Positions 1 through 9,179 of a DNA stretch of 64,000 nucleotides are shown here, piece after piece. The stretch comes from HGM10766 sp900757295 (GTDB lineage: Bacteria; Bacillota_I; Bacilli_A; RF39; UBA660), in contig DAJPHG010000001.1 in the NCBI GenBank assembly GCA_025992315.1, forward strand, positions 558,001-622,000. Direction: 5' to 3'. A model generated the notes under the pieces. It was given only the letters and a program-made list of their open reading frames with translations, searched no databases and was not told the DNA's origin. The position numbers and the translations under genes were made by a program. Position 1 is the stretch's first letter, and each line of letters begins with the position of its first letter.

Positions 1-2
1 TT

Positions 3-521
3 ATTATGGATATTATGATGCCTAAATGTGATGGGTATAAAGCTGTTGAAGAAATAAAAAAAATTAAGAATATACCTTTTATTATGTTGTCTGCAAGAAA
101 TGAGGAATATGATAAATTATACGGTTTTAATTTAGGAATAGATGATTATATGACTAAACCTTTTTCGCCTAAAGAATTAATGGCTAGAATAAAGGCTGTA
201 ACTAAAAGATTATCAGGCAATAGTCCAAAATATGTGTTTGAAGGTTTAACTATTGATGATAGTGCTCATGAAGTTTATATTGATAATGAAAGAGTAGATT
301 TAACACCAAAAGAATATGAGCTTTTGAAATATCTAATTCAAAATAAAAATATAGCTTTATCCAGGGAGAGTTTACTAGATAAAGTTTGGGGATACGATTT
401 TTACGGTGATGATAGAACCATCGATACTCATATTAAAACTTTAAGAAATAATTTAAAAGAATATAGAAAGTTCATTGTTACAGTGCGAGGAATGGGGTAT
501 AAGTTTGAATATAAAGAATAA
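3..521 (+). CDS. OmpR/PhoB-family response regulator, 5' end outside window
   Basis: This is the DNA-binding half of a two-component system. The reading frame is open at the window edge, so the first receiver strands are missing. The visible receiver part has the phospho-acceptor aspartate in MDIMMP, the switch serine in MLSAR and the conserved lysine in TKPF. A winged-helix DNA-binding domain follows from about residue 75, with the usual family pattern LTPKEYELL and a final VRGMGYKF hairpin. The stop overlaps the start of the histidine kinase gene, so the two are co-transcribed. The targets cannot be read from sequence. VanR- or PhoP-like regulators look the same at this level, so no gene symbol is given. 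Confidence 0.93.
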   Translation: MMDIMMPKCDGYKAVEEIKKIKNIPFIMLSARNEEYDKLYGFNLGIDDYMTKPFSPKELMARIKAVTKRLSGNSPKYVFEGLTIDDSAHEVYIDNERVDLTPKEYELLKYLIQNKNIALSRESLLDKVWGYDFYGDDRTIDTHIKTLRNNLKEYRKFIVTVRGMGYKFEYKE

Positions 522-1893
522 AATAAATAGTATTAATTTTAAAACTTTATCATATTTAATTATTTTTTCGATATCTATCTTATTAGCATTATGGTTCTTT
601 CAAATAATATTTTTAAATATTTCTTATGAACGTTATCAAATAAAGAATATTAATAAAATTTCAAAAAAAATATTAAAGGAAGATTATAATGTTATAGATA
701 AATTAGATGATATTGCATATGAATATAGTGTTTGTATTGAATATGTTAGTAATATTAATGATAATGCATCATTTAATACTAAAAATCCTGGATGTATTTT
801 TAATAGTAATGACAATAAAATAAGCAAATATAAATATAAACTTATCAACAGCAGTAAAAATATTGGTACTGTAAAATTAATAAATCCCACTAATGATGCA
901 CGAGGATTATTGTCATCAATTAAAGTTAGTAATGGTATTATATTTGTATATACTGATTTGGAGGATGTTGGTACTACAACTGAAGTTTTAAAAAATCAAC
1001 TAATTTATATCACTTTAATAGCGATATTAATAGCTTCTATAATAGCGACATATTTGTCTAGAAGATTAACAGATCCTATTGTAGAAATTACTAAAAAAGC
1101 TAAGATGCTGGGAGTTAATAAAAATATAACTTTTTATAAGAATGGAATAAAAGAAATAGATGATTTAGCTGAAACATTGAATTATGCCCAAAAAGAACTA
1201 TCTAAAACTGATGAATTAAGACGTGATTTGATGGCCAATGTATCTCATGATTTGAAAACTCCTTTAACAATGATAAAAGCATATAGTGAGATGGTAAGAG
1301 ATATATCTTATAAAGATGATGTTAAAAGAAATGGACATTTAAATATTATAATTAGTGAAACAGATAGATTAAACACTTTAGTAAATGATATTTTGTTACT
1401 TTCAAAAGCAGAAGCAAATGTTGAAGAATTAAATATAGAATCTTTTAATTTAGTAGATGAGATTAATACTATAATAAATAGATATGAAATTATAAAAGAA
1501 ACTGAGCACTATAACATCATTTATAGCGGACCTAAAAAGGCTATAATTAAAGGTGATAAAAAAAGAATTGATCAGGTTATTTACAATTTAATTAATAATG
1601 CAATTAATTACACTGGTAAAGATAAAACTGTTAAGGTTAAAGTTGAGTCTAATAAAGATAAATATGTAGTAAAAATAATTGATAGTGGTAAAGGAATTAA
1701 AAAGGAAGATATTAAATATATTTGGAATAGATACTATAAAAATGAAAAGAATCATAAAAGAAATGTAGTTGGTACTGGGCTAGGTCTATCAATAGTTAAG
1801 TCAATTTTAGAAGAACATAATTTTAATTATGGAGTTGAAAGTAAAATTGATAAAGGTACTACATTTTACTTTGAAATTGATAAAGATAAATAA
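505..1893 (+). CDS. Membrane sensor histidine kinase
   Basis: This is the partner kinase of the upstream response regulator and should act in the membrane. I choose the TTG at 505 as start because a purine-rich GAGGAATGGGG run precedes it; an earlier TTG at 475 is in frame but lies deeper inside the regulator. Order of parts: membrane helix at about residues 15-37, an extracytoplasmic sensor of about 130 residues, a second helix at about 165-185, HAMP, then HisKA with the phospho-acceptor histidine in NVSHDLKT near residue 246. The HATPase domain has its N box NLINNAINY and glycine boxes DSGKGI and GTGLGLS. The sensor domain is not recognised, so the signal is unknown. Confidence 0.93.
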   Translation: MNIKNKINSINFKTLSYLIIFSISILLALWFFQIIFLNISYERYQIKNINKISKKILKEDYNVIDKLDDIAYEYSVCIEYVSNINDNASFNTKNPGCIFNSNDNKISKYKYKLINSSKNIGTVKLINPTNDARGLLSSIKVSNGIIFVYTDLEDVGTTTEVLKNQLIYITLIAILIASIIATYLSRRLTDPIVEITKKAKMLGVNKNITFYKNGIKEIDDLAETLNYAQKELSKTDELRRDLMANVSHDLKTPLTMIKAYSEMVRDISYKDDVKRNGHLNIIISETDRLNTLVNDILLLSKAEANVEELNIESFNLVDEINTIINRYEIIKETEHYNIIYSGPKKAIIKGDKKRIDQVIYNLINNAINYTGKDKTVKVKVESNKDKYVVKIIDSGKGIKKEDIKYIWNRYYKNEKNHKRNVVGTGLGLSIVKSILEEHNFNYGVESKIDKGTTFYFEIDKDK

Positions 1894-1956
1894 TTCACTT
1901 ATTTTTCACGATAACTTCATAATTAAATAGTATGATAATATTGTGGAAAGGAAAAG

Positions 1957-2019
1957 GTGATATTTAATTTAAATAACAATATTTTATTACTACTACTACA
2001 ATTACAATTAATTAAATAA
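1957..2019 (+). CDS. Possible 20-residue leucine-rich peptide
   Basis: A GTG-started frame of 20 codons follows a good ribosome site (GGAAAGG, about four bases upstream). The predicted peptide is asparagine-rich at the start and then has a five-leucine run, so it would be hydrophobic. A TATGATAAT box lies about 25 bases before the ribosome site. Very short hydrophobic peptides of this type occur in spore formers, but nothing here proves translation. It could equally be leader sequence in front of the terminator at 2038. Confidence 0.3.
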   Translation: MIFNLNNNILLLLLQLQLIK

Positions 2020-2037
2020 AAATAAATGAAACACACC

Positions 2038-2065
2038 AAAAAAATAGGCTTGAGCCTATTTTTTT
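2038..2065. terminator. Bidirectional terminator between histidine kinase and femX
   Basis: An inverted repeat AATAGGCT/AGCCTATT is flanked by an A run on one side and a T run on the other. It can end transcription from both convergent sides. It overlaps the stop codon of the minus-strand FemX gene. Confidence 0.8.
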
Positions 2066-3297
2066 AATGTACGATATATTTTTAATAAATGAGGTAGTAT
2101 TTTATACCATACTGGTTTATTAATTAGATCAAATTCACCTAAAAACTCGATATATTCGCCGCCAAATTTTCTTTTGAATTCGTGTAATCCTGCAAGGTTT
2201 TTATAAGTTGTTTTTGGATCACCTATTGTACCAAATAAATCATAAAATTCATAGTTATTATCATAGGCATCTTTTAATGCTTCATAATAACATCTATTAA
2301 CAGCTGCTGTGTGAGTTCCTAATGAATCATTACCAATATAAAGAGTCCATGCGGCATGATTTGTATAACTGCAAATTAAAGAACAGACTATTTTTCCATC
2401 TGGATATTTATTTTGATATGGACTAAAAACTTCTAAGTCTTTTTCTAATCTTTTAATAGAATTTTTGGTATTTGCCATTCTTTTCTCAGGAATTTGATTA
2501 TTTTCTATTTTTTGTTGTAAATCTTTAAGTTCAGTTTGAGTTTTCTTAATTAATTTATCAGGATATACTATAGCGTTAAAAATTTTTACATGATTATATT
2601 TTTTGAAATTATCATAAAAGCTTTGATAGTAATTTAAACTATATGCTTTAAAATCATTTTTGTTAGCATTGTTTAATATTAAATCATGAAATGTTTTAAT
2701 ATCATCGCTTTGTTTTATTTCTAAATCATAGTTATTACTTTTTCTAACTGTCTTCATAAATGTTTTAGAAATACTATTTTCAATAGTATCCCATGGTTGT
2801 TTTAAATTAATCCTAATTGTATATCTTGGTTGATTACCTTCATATAACTTGTAGAATCCTTGATGTTTAAAACCAGAATTGATAAACTCATCAAATATTT
2901 TATAATTATTAGATCCATTTTCTTTTTTTGAAGCATCGTCATTGATATCTTGATACTTTATTCCAGGGTCAACTTTTAAATAAATTGCATTATTATTTTT
3001 TAGATAAGTTTTTAAGTTATCCACAAAAGTTTTAAAAAGTTCCTCATTTTCATAATCAATAACAAATCCTCTAGGTGCGTAATAATAGCACATATTTAAA
3101 GGAGTCTTTTTCTTTAATAGTAAAGCAGCAGCTACTATTTTATTATTATCATCTTTTAAACCTACATAACAAGGTATTTGATTACGTGTTTCTTTTTGAG
3201 TTTGGCCCCATTCATAAGACTGTAGAAAATGAGTATTAGATTGACTATTAAAAAAATTAATATATTCTTTTTCATTTAAATTATCTATAAATTGCAT
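2056..3297 (-). CDS. FemA/FemB/MurM-family peptidyltransferase
   Basis: The protein of about 413 residues belongs to the Fem family, which adds amino acids from aminoacyl-tRNA to the peptide stem of lipid II or peptidoglycan at the inner face of the membrane. Seen: an N-terminal GNAT-like half with FLQSYEWGQTQ, the middle YAPRGFVIDY region, a helical lysine/glutamate-rich coiled-coil arm at about residues 255-295, and the C-terminal half with YEFYDLFGT and GLHEFKRKFGGEY, which are family hallmarks. I set the start at 3297, because the GGAGG ribosome site lies just upstream of this ATG and inside the longer frame beginning at 3309. The amino acid added cannot be deduced. Confidence 0.92.
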   Translation of the reverse strand: MQFIDNLNEKEYINFFNSQSNTHFLQSYEWGQTQKETRNQIPCYVGLKDDNNKIVAAALLLKKKTPLNMCYYYAPRGFVIDYENEELFKTFVDNLKTYLKNNNAIYLKVDPGIKYQDINDDASKKENGSNNYKIFDEFINSGFKHQGFYKLYEGNQPRYTIRINLKQPWDTIENSISKTFMKTVRKSNNYDLEIKQSDDIKTFHDLILNNANKNDFKAYSLNYYQSFYDNFKKYNHVKIFNAIVYPDKLIKKTQTELKDLQQKIENNQIPEKRMANTKNSIKRLEKDLEVFSPYQNKYPDGKIVCSLICSYTNHAAWTLYIGNDSLGTHTAAVNRCYYEALKDAYDNNYEFYDLFGTIGDPKTTYKNLAGLHEFKRKFGGEYIEFLGEFDLINKPVWYKILPHLLKIYRTLKK

Positions 3298-3412
3298 AAA
3301 TTCCTCCATATTGAGTTTCCTTATTTATTTTATCTTACTATTTGAAAAAAAGAAATATAAATCTTTCATTTTAATACTAAATTTGGTATAATTTTTATTA
3401 TAGGTGGAAAAT

Positions 3413-4429
3413 ATGAGAAAAAAAGCATTATTTATCGTTTCCATTTTGATGGTTATGGATTTATTATTAATTATTATTAAAGTAAGTGATAATAGTTATG
3501 CATTAAAAGATGATAGTAACGAAAAAAGTACTACTAAAGAGATTGCTAAAAAAGAGTATGAAGTAAAAACTGCTGATGAAGTAGATAATAACAAAACTGA
3601 TAATGTAGATATGGTTTCTTTAGATATTCCTAATGATGCTGTTTCGGTAGTTAATTCAGAATATAGGATTCCTGATAATTTGTTAAGTGATTTAAATAAT
3701 ACAATAGCATCATATGGAAGTGGATCTTCATTTTTAGTTGTTAATTTAAATAATGGTATGAGTTTTGGTTATAACATAGATAATGCTTATGCTTCTGGTA
3801 GCACAATAAAAGCAACATATGCCTTATATGTTTATAAGCTTATAGCAGCAAAAAAAGCTTCTTTAGACGATACTATGTCTTATCAAGCAAAATATTATAA
3901 TAAAGGAACTGGATTAATTAAAAATAGTGCTTATGGAACTGTATATTCTGTAAAAGACTTACTTTATAATATGATCCATGAAAGCGATAATGTTGCATAT
4001 TTAATGTTATTAGATAAATATAAGTGGGATGGCTTTAATGATATGCTAGATGATATGGGAGCTGTAGAGTTACATCTTAGTAATACTTCAAGATGGGGCA
4101 AGTTAAGTTGTCGTAGTTCAGCTATTATTTGGCAAGAAATATATCGTTTTAGTAAAACTTCTCAAGAAGGTGCAGAATTATTTGATTTGTTTTTAAATGC
4201 TAAATATAATTATTTTAAAGAGATTCTTCCTGATGTTAGTAGTGCTAGTAAATCTGGATTTACTGAAATGGTAGTTCATGATACGGGAATTGTAATGGAT
4301 GAAAAAAATCCTTATATTATAATTATATTATCTAATACTGGTGGAAGTATGAATAATGCCTATGCTCACGTAAAAAATATGTTTTCAAAAATAGCTCCAA
4401 TAATGCAAGATTATAATAATTATCAATAA
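3413..4429 (+). CDS. Exported serine hydrolase of the class A beta-lactamase fold
   Basis: The ATG at 3413 follows GGTGG; a GTG frame at 3404 is less likely. A basic, hydrophobic N-terminus (residues 1-28) looks like a signal anchor. The next 60 residues are acidic, lysine-rich and probably disordered. The catalytic domain then shows the SxxK pair in GSTIKA near residue 129, an SDN motif in ESDNVAY near 190, and KSG near 280. This is the motif set of class A beta-lactamases and related wall hydrolases. No clear omega-loop ExxLN is visible, so I do not call it an antibiotic resistance enzyme; a peptidoglycan-related amidase or esterase role is more likely. Confidence 0.85.
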   Translation: MRKKALFIVSILMVMDLLLIIIKVSDNSYALKDDSNEKSTTKEIAKKEYEVKTADEVDNNKTDNVDMVSLDIPNDAVSVVNSEYRIPDNLLSDLNNTIASYGSGSSFLVVNLNNGMSFGYNIDNAYASGSTIKATYALYVYKLIAAKKASLDDTMSYQAKYYNKGTGLIKNSAYGTVYSVKDLLYNMIHESDNVAYLMLLDKYKWDGFNDMLDDMGAVELHLSNTSRWGKLSCRSSAIIWQEIYRFSKTSQEGAELFDLFLNAKYNYFKEILPDVSSASKSGFTEMVVHDTGIVMDEKNPYIIIILSNTGGSMNNAYAHVKNMFSKIAPIMQDYNNYQ

Positions 4430-4449
4430 CACTTTGTGTTATTTTTTTT
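4425..4449 (+). terminator. Terminator of the serine hydrolase gene
   Basis: AATAACAC/GTGTTATT with a three-base loop and a T run. It overlaps the stop codon. Confidence 0.8.
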
Positions 4450-4464
4450 ATCATTAAAGCAAAT

Positions 4465-4491
4465 AAAAAAACAAGAATTTTCATTCTTGTT
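4465..4491 (-). terminator. Terminator of the 4490-5134 camelysin-like gene
   Basis: AACAAGAAT/ATTCTTGTT hairpin, followed on the minus strand by a T run. Confidence 0.8.
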
Positions 4492-5134
4492 ATTGAGCAT
4501 TTGGTTTTTCACTGGTACCAGATTTATTTGCATCGTTGTAATAAGTTTCGCCATTATCACCTGTGAAAACTTCAATTTTACCAGTAAATGATTTACCCTG
4601 GTTACTATTTTGATCAATACCAGTTTCTTTAAATTTTACTGTTAAAGTGTATTCATGGATACTTGCTCCACTAACGATACCTGAACCAATAATAGTGCCA
4701 GAAGTTGTAGGAACTTCTTTATTAGTTATGTCATCAATCAATTTTGGCTGTTCTCCATTTTCTACAGATCCAGTTGATCGATCTGTTCCTTTTAAACTAT
4801 AAACTAAGTCAGAAGATGGATCAAAATCATTAGTAACATTAACCCATTTTAATGTATAATGCACACTTGTTGTAGCATCTTGATCTAAAGCTATAGTAAA
4901 TTTAACTTCATTACTAGTAGCACCAGGATAAGCATTTTCTAATTTTAATTCTGTACCATTAGTATAAGTTATAGTTCCTAAAGATGCTGTATTAACAATA
5001 ACAGAACTAGCAGTATCATTTCCTGATACTTTAGCTGTAAAATATGCAAATGTTGCTCCTACCATAACAACTAAAAATGTAGCACTTAAAATAATAGTTA
5101 AAATAACTGTATTACTTTTTTGTTTTTCTTTCAC
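4490..5134 (-). CDS. Camelysin/TasA-like exported protein with SipW-type signal
   Basis: The 214-residue protein begins at a GTG preceded by AAGGAGG. Its N-terminal hydrophobic segment ends in GATFAYFTA (about residues 27-35), the pattern cut by SipW-type signal peptidases in TasA and CalY proteins. The mature part is a beta-rich domain with the family motif ENAYPGATS and a Lys-Glu-Thr-Gly/Asp-Gln-Asn patch near the end. TasA relatives form extracellular fibres. A close paralogue lies just upstream (5223-5837), another is at 8500, and the SipW peptidase is at 9180. The tail is serine/asparagine-rich and probably flexible. Confidence 0.87.
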   Translation of the reverse strand: MKEKQKSNTVILTIILSATFLVVMVGATFAYFTAKVSGNDTASSVIVNTASLGTITYTNGTELKLENAYPGATSNEVKFTIALDQDATTSVHYTLKWVNVTNDFDPSSDLVYSLKGTDRSTGSVENGEQPKLIDDITNKEVPTTSGTIIGSGIVSGASIHEYTLTVKFKETGIDQNSNQGKSFTGKIEVFTGDNGETYYNDANKSGTSEKPNAQ

Positions 5135-5191
5135 TTTATTTCTACCTCCTTTACTATAAAAATTTTACCAAATTAATTATATTGAAGCAAT

Positions 5192-5214
5192 AAAAAAACT
5201 TCCATAATGGAAGT
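5192..5214 (-). terminator. Terminator of the 5223-5837 gene
   Basis: ACTTCCAT/ATGGAAGT with a one-base centre and a T run on the minus strand, just after the stop codon. Confidence 0.75.
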
Positions 5215-5222
5215 AATTTTTA

Positions 5223-5837
5223 TTATTTTGCTGAAGGAGCTGTAGTTGTACCGCTTTGATTAGCATTATTGTAATAATCTCCAGTAGATACTTCGATTTT
5301 ACCAGTAAATGCTTTACCTTGGTTTGCATTTTGATCAGAACCAGTTTCTTTAAAATTAACTGTTAAAGAATATGTGTGAGTTTCACCTGGTTTTAATACG
5401 CTAGAACCAATTAAAGTATTAGCACTAGGAGCTACTTCATTTGTTTTTGTTACTAAAGTAGTTGTAGTATTAGAAGCATCACTGTTAGCACCAGTTAATG
5501 TATAAACTAAATCTTCTTTGTTAACAAATCCATTTGTAACATTAGTCCAATTTAGTGAATAATTAACATTAGCAGTAGCACTAGCATCAGCAGCAACAGT
5601 AAATGTTTTTGTTTCACTAGTAGCACCAGGATAAGCATTGTCTAATTTAACTTCATTACCATTAGTATAAGTAATAGTACCAATTTGAGCTGTTTTTACA
5701 ACAACAGAACTAGCAGTATCATTTCCAGCAACAGATGCAGTGAAATATGCAAATGTAGCACCAACAACAGCAACTAATAATGTAGCAACGGCTATAACTG
5801 TTAAAAGTACAGTATTTCCTTTCTTAGTTTCGTTCAT
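5223..5837 (-). CDS. Camelysin/TasA-like exported protein with SipW-type signal
   Basis: A paralogue of the neighbouring gene, with the same architecture: lysine-rich start, a hydrophobic segment with GATFAYFTA, then a beta-sandwich domain with DNAYPGATSE and the KETGSDQNANQGKAF patch near the C-terminus. AAGGAGG precedes the ATG. The mature part is strikingly rich in Asn, Thr and Ala and almost free of Cys. Each gene of the pair has its own terminator, so they may be transcribed separately. The fibre or matrix role is inferred from the TasA/CalY family. Confidence 0.87.
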   Translation of the reverse strand: MNETKKGNTVLLTVIAVATLLVAVVGATFAYFTASVAGNDTASSVVVKTAQIGTITYTNGNEVKLDNAYPGATSETKTFTVAADASATANVNYSLNWTNVTNGFVNKEDLVYTLTGANSDASNTTTTLVTKTNEVAPSANTLIGSSVLKPGETHTYSLTVNFKETGSDQNANQGKAFTGKIEVSTGDYYNNANQSGTTTAPSAK

Positions 5838-5908
5838 CTTCTTACCTCCTTTACTATAAGAATAATATCAAATTATTTTTAAGTAATCAATAAAAATCTT
5901 TAAAATAA

Positions 5909-8383
5909 TTACTTATTTTTTATTATATACAGAAAAAATAAAAATAAACTTGTAATACTTAGTGCAATACCAAGCATCAAACCTCTAGGAATGTAATCTA
6001 TAATAATCTTATGTTTTCCTTTTTGTAAATTAATTCCTACAAAACTGTTCATGATAATAACTGGTTTTACTTTTTTATTATCAACTTTTATAATCATTCC
6101 TTTTTCATATGGAATAGATGTAAATAGTAAATCATCTTTTTCTACATTAATGCTAGCTTCTAAAACATGGTTATTATTAACTTTAATATTTTTTAAATTG
6201 TTTTTATTTAAAGTGTTAGTAATGTTAACTAATTCTTTTTCTAAACTATATTTAAGACTTGATATGTTTAAGTTTATATCATTTTCTTCTATTACGCTAT
6301 TTTCAATGCGTAGTTTATCTCCTTTTTTTAAGTAGATGAAAGAATAATTTACTTTTTGTTCTTCATTATTTATATATGCTTTTGAATAATTTTTATAATA
6401 TTTATATGATGGATAGATAAACATGTTATTTGTTGCTTTATATTCTAAAATGACACTACTCATATTATTTTTATCTATTTTTTGATAATATTTTTTATTT
6501 TTATCTAACTCTAAATTGTTTAATTTTATAGTTGGTTTTAAATTTTCATATATAATTGTGTTTTTATTTAACATGGTATTATATATATCAGTAATATTAT
6601 TAAAGTAATTAGTACTATCTTTTAAATTTAGTTTTGCTAATTTTTTATCAACCATAAACCCAAGTGATAAAGTTGTATTATTTTTAAAAGAATAATTATT
6701 GTATTTTTGATAAAAAGGTAATTCATTATTTCCTATAATATACTTTAAGTTTATTAAAGAAGTAAAGTAGGGGTCAATGTTTGTTAGTTTTACATTGCTA
6801 TGACTTTCAACAGATTGGCTAAAAGTGTATTCTAATGTATTCATAATGTTTTTGTTTCGTACAGAATTAAAATAGTTTACACCATTATAGTTAAATAGAA
6901 GTCCATCATTTGCACTAAAACTATTAATATTTTCTAATCGATAAAAATCTTTATCACTATTTTTAATGCCATTTATAGTATTTTGAATTTTAGCTTTTTC
7001 AGCTATATCATATTTAATTGAAGATTTATTATTATTTTCTTTAATGCAAATAAAAGTGTTAAGAATTAGTTCTAAAAATATTAGAATCAAAATAATGATT
7101 TTACTTGTTTTATTTTGGCTTTCAATAATAAATAGATAATTTAAAATAAGTAAAATAGAGAATATAAGAATGAATATTCGATAGATATTCTTAGGAGTAG
7201 TACTAATGTAGAAAAATATAAAACTACTAATTATTAGAATAGAAAGTGTTGCAAAAATAAATATTTTTTGCTTAGTATTTATCTTTAATGTTTCTATAGA
7301 AGATAAATTTGTAAAAGCTACATAGATCATAAAGAAAGATAATGTAAAGGAATATCTATGTTGCCACCATATAGGTCTTTGAAAAAATTGCCAAGCAAAA
7401 TCAAATAAATTAAATGAAAAACATATTAAGTAAAATATAAATATTATTAGAGTAGTTAATTTCAATTTTTTACTAAATTTTTTGTTAAAGAAAAATAATA
7501 TAAAGTTAATTAATATAAATAGGGTACAAAAATTTTGCCCAAAACCATAAGCAATTTGGCTACTACTAAGATTACCAGGAGTTAAAGAATAAGGAAAATA
7601 AAGAATATTTTTATTAAAAGCTAAGTATTTGACAAAATCATGATCTAGATATGTAGTTGCTTTTCCTTGAATTAAAGCAAAGAATGTGGGAATAAGAATA
7701 AATGATGAAATAAGAATACTTAATATTGATGATATTACAAACATTTTTATTTTATTTCCATTATTTTTTTCTATACACTTAAATATAAAGTAAATAATAC
7801 TAAATATTCCTACCATATACCCAGTGTAAAAATTAATTATGATTATAGAACTTAAACTAATCATATAAATTAGGGGTTTATTTTTATCAAAAATATTATT
7901 TATACCATATAAAACTAATGGTAATAAAATACAACTATCTATCCAAAATATATTGTAATAATATGAAGATATATATCCTATTAATGAATAAATAATACTG
8001 CAAATTATTTTTAAACTAGTTTTTTCTTTGATTTCTTTATCTAAAAAGAAAAACATTGATGTACTGCAAAGTCCAATTTTTAAAATTATTAAAATATAAT
8101 AAAAAGTATTGTAGTTAAAAATATTGGCAAATTTCATTATTATATTTAAAGGACTCAATAAATAATAAGCAGCTGTAGAATAGAAGTTAAATCCTAATCC
8201 TACATTAAAAGAATAAAAGCTAAAATTGTTAAGTCCCATAAAAAATCCTGGATATTGAACTTTAGAATCATAAATAGTAATTAAATAATCACCAAATGGT
8301 GCAATTTTATTAATTATTAATCCTAAATTAAAAATAATTATAGGGATAAAAAAACATATTAAATATTTTACTAATTTTTTCAT
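5909..8383 (-). CDS. YfhO-family multi-pass membrane protein
   Basis: About 824 residues with a GT-C glycosyltransferase-like layout: a large first periplasmic loop containing YDSKVQYPGF near residue 43, many membrane helices up to about residue 450, a long extracellular domain with FYRLENINSF and YNGVNYFNS, and a last helix near the C-terminus. This matches YfhO, which is tied to glycosylation of wall teichoic or lipoteichoic acid in Gram-positives. The frame can start at GTG 8392, but the ATG at 8383 fits the spacing from CGTGAT better. It lies inside the camelysin/SipW locus, so a role in decorating the surface is plausible but inferred. Confidence 0.88.
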   Translation of the reverse strand: MKKLVKYLICFFIPIIIFNLGLIINKIAPFGDYLITIYDSKVQYPGFFMGLNNFSFYSFNVGLGFNFYSTAAYYLLSPLNIIMKFANIFNYNTFYYILIILKIGLCSTSMFFFLDKEIKEKTSLKIICSIIYSLIGYISSYYYNIFWIDSCILLPLVLYGINNIFDKNKPLIYMISLSSIIIINFYTGYMVGIFSIIYFIFKCIEKNNGNKIKMFVISSILSILISSFILIPTFFALIQGKATTYLDHDFVKYLAFNKNILYFPYSLTPGNLSSSQIAYGFGQNFCTLFILINFILFFFNKKFSKKLKLTTLIIFIFYLICFSFNLFDFAWQFFQRPIWWQHRYSFTLSFFMIYVAFTNLSSIETLKINTKQKIFIFATLSILIISSFIFFYISTTPKNIYRIFILIFSILLILNYLFIIESQNKTSKIIILILIFLELILNTFICIKENNNKSSIKYDIAEKAKIQNTINGIKNSDKDFYRLENINSFSANDGLLFNYNGVNYFNSVRNKNIMNTLEYTFSQSVESHSNVKLTNIDPYFTSLINLKYIIGNNELPFYQKYNNYSFKNNTTLSLGFMVDKKLAKLNLKDSTNYFNNITDIYNTMLNKNTIIYENLKPTIKLNNLELDKNKKYYQKIDKNNMSSVILEYKATNNMFIYPSYKYYKNYSKAYINNEEQKVNYSFIYLKKGDKLRIENSVIEENDINLNISSLKYSLEKELVNITNTLNKNNLKNIKVNNNHVLEASINVEKDDLLFTSIPYEKGMIIKVDNKKVKPVIIMNSFVGINLQKGKHKIIIDYIPRGLMLGIALSITSLFLFFLYIIKNK

Positions 8384-8499
8384 ATTAATCACGATAAAAG
8401 TTTAACATAGCTAATATTAAATTACAAATATCAATTTTATTTTATAAAATATTGAAAAATACTTGTTTTTTTGCTATTCTTTTTTTAAGGTGATAGACA

Positions 8500-9102
8500 A
8501 TGACTAATTTAACAAAGAAAAATACTATTTTATTAACGATAATTAGCTTTGCTACATTAATAATTGCTATATGTGGAGCAACTTTTGCTTATTTTACAGC
8601 AAAAGTTAGAAATGATACTACTAATAAAGAAATAGTTATAAAATCTGCTCAAATTGGAACTGTTAATTTTATAACAACCAATGAAATTAGATTAGAAAAT
8701 GCCTATCCTGGAGCAACTAGTAATAAGTTGGAATTTAGTATTTCTTCTGATGATGATGCAAGTTCAGATGTTAAGTATAATTTGAATTGGTCTGATATTT
8801 TAAATGACTTTGCCAATAAAAATGATTTGGTTTATACTTTAACTGCAGTTTCTGATAAATCAGAAAATCCTGGAATTATGATTAGTGATAAAAGTGATTT
8901 TACAGCACCAGAATCTGATACTTTAATTGGAAATGGGACTTTGAAGCCTGGTGAAACACATAGTTATTCTTTAATTGTTACTTTTAAAGAAACTGGTGGA
9001 GATCAAAATGTTGATCAAGGAAAAACTTTTATTGGCAAAATTCAAGCATCTTTAGTTGATTCTTCAGATGATAGTAAAAATAATTCCAAAAGTGATAATT
9101 AA
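8500..9102 (+). CDS. Camelysin/TasA-like exported protein next to sipW
   Basis: The third member of the local family (200 residues). AGGTGAT precedes the ATG. The hydrophobic N-terminus ends in GATFAYFTA. The mature domain has ENAYPGATSN, paired Trp-Asn/Asp positions shared with the paralogues, and KETGGDQNVDQGKTF near the end. The tail is Asp/Ser/Asn-rich. It is followed by a terminator and then the SipW peptidase gene on the same strand, the usual arrangement of a substrate beside its peptidase. Confidence 0.87.
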   Translation: MTNLTKKNTILLTIISFATLIIAICGATFAYFTAKVRNDTTNKEIVIKSAQIGTVNFITTNEIRLENAYPGATSNKLEFSISSDDDASSDVKYNLNWSDILNDFANKNDLVYTLTAVSDKSENPGIMISDKSDFTAPESDTLIGNGTLKPGETHSYSLIVTFKETGGDQNVDQGKTFIGKIQASLVDSSDDSKNNSKSDN

Positions 9103-9126
9103 ACTGCTTTAGCAGTTTTTATTTTA
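9101..9126 (+). terminator. Terminator after the 8500-9102 gene
   Basis: AAACTGCT/AGCAGTTT hairpin followed by a T-rich run, overlapping the stop codon. Confidence 0.75.
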
Positions 9127-9179
9127 CTTGTTTTTTTATGAAGTTTTATATATAATCAATATGATAGGAGATTATCAAA

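Noticed and set aside
3413..4429. Beta-lactamase resistance gene.
   Set aside because: SxxK, SDN and KSG motifs are present, but no clear omega-loop glutamate motif is seen and the context is cell-wall metabolism.
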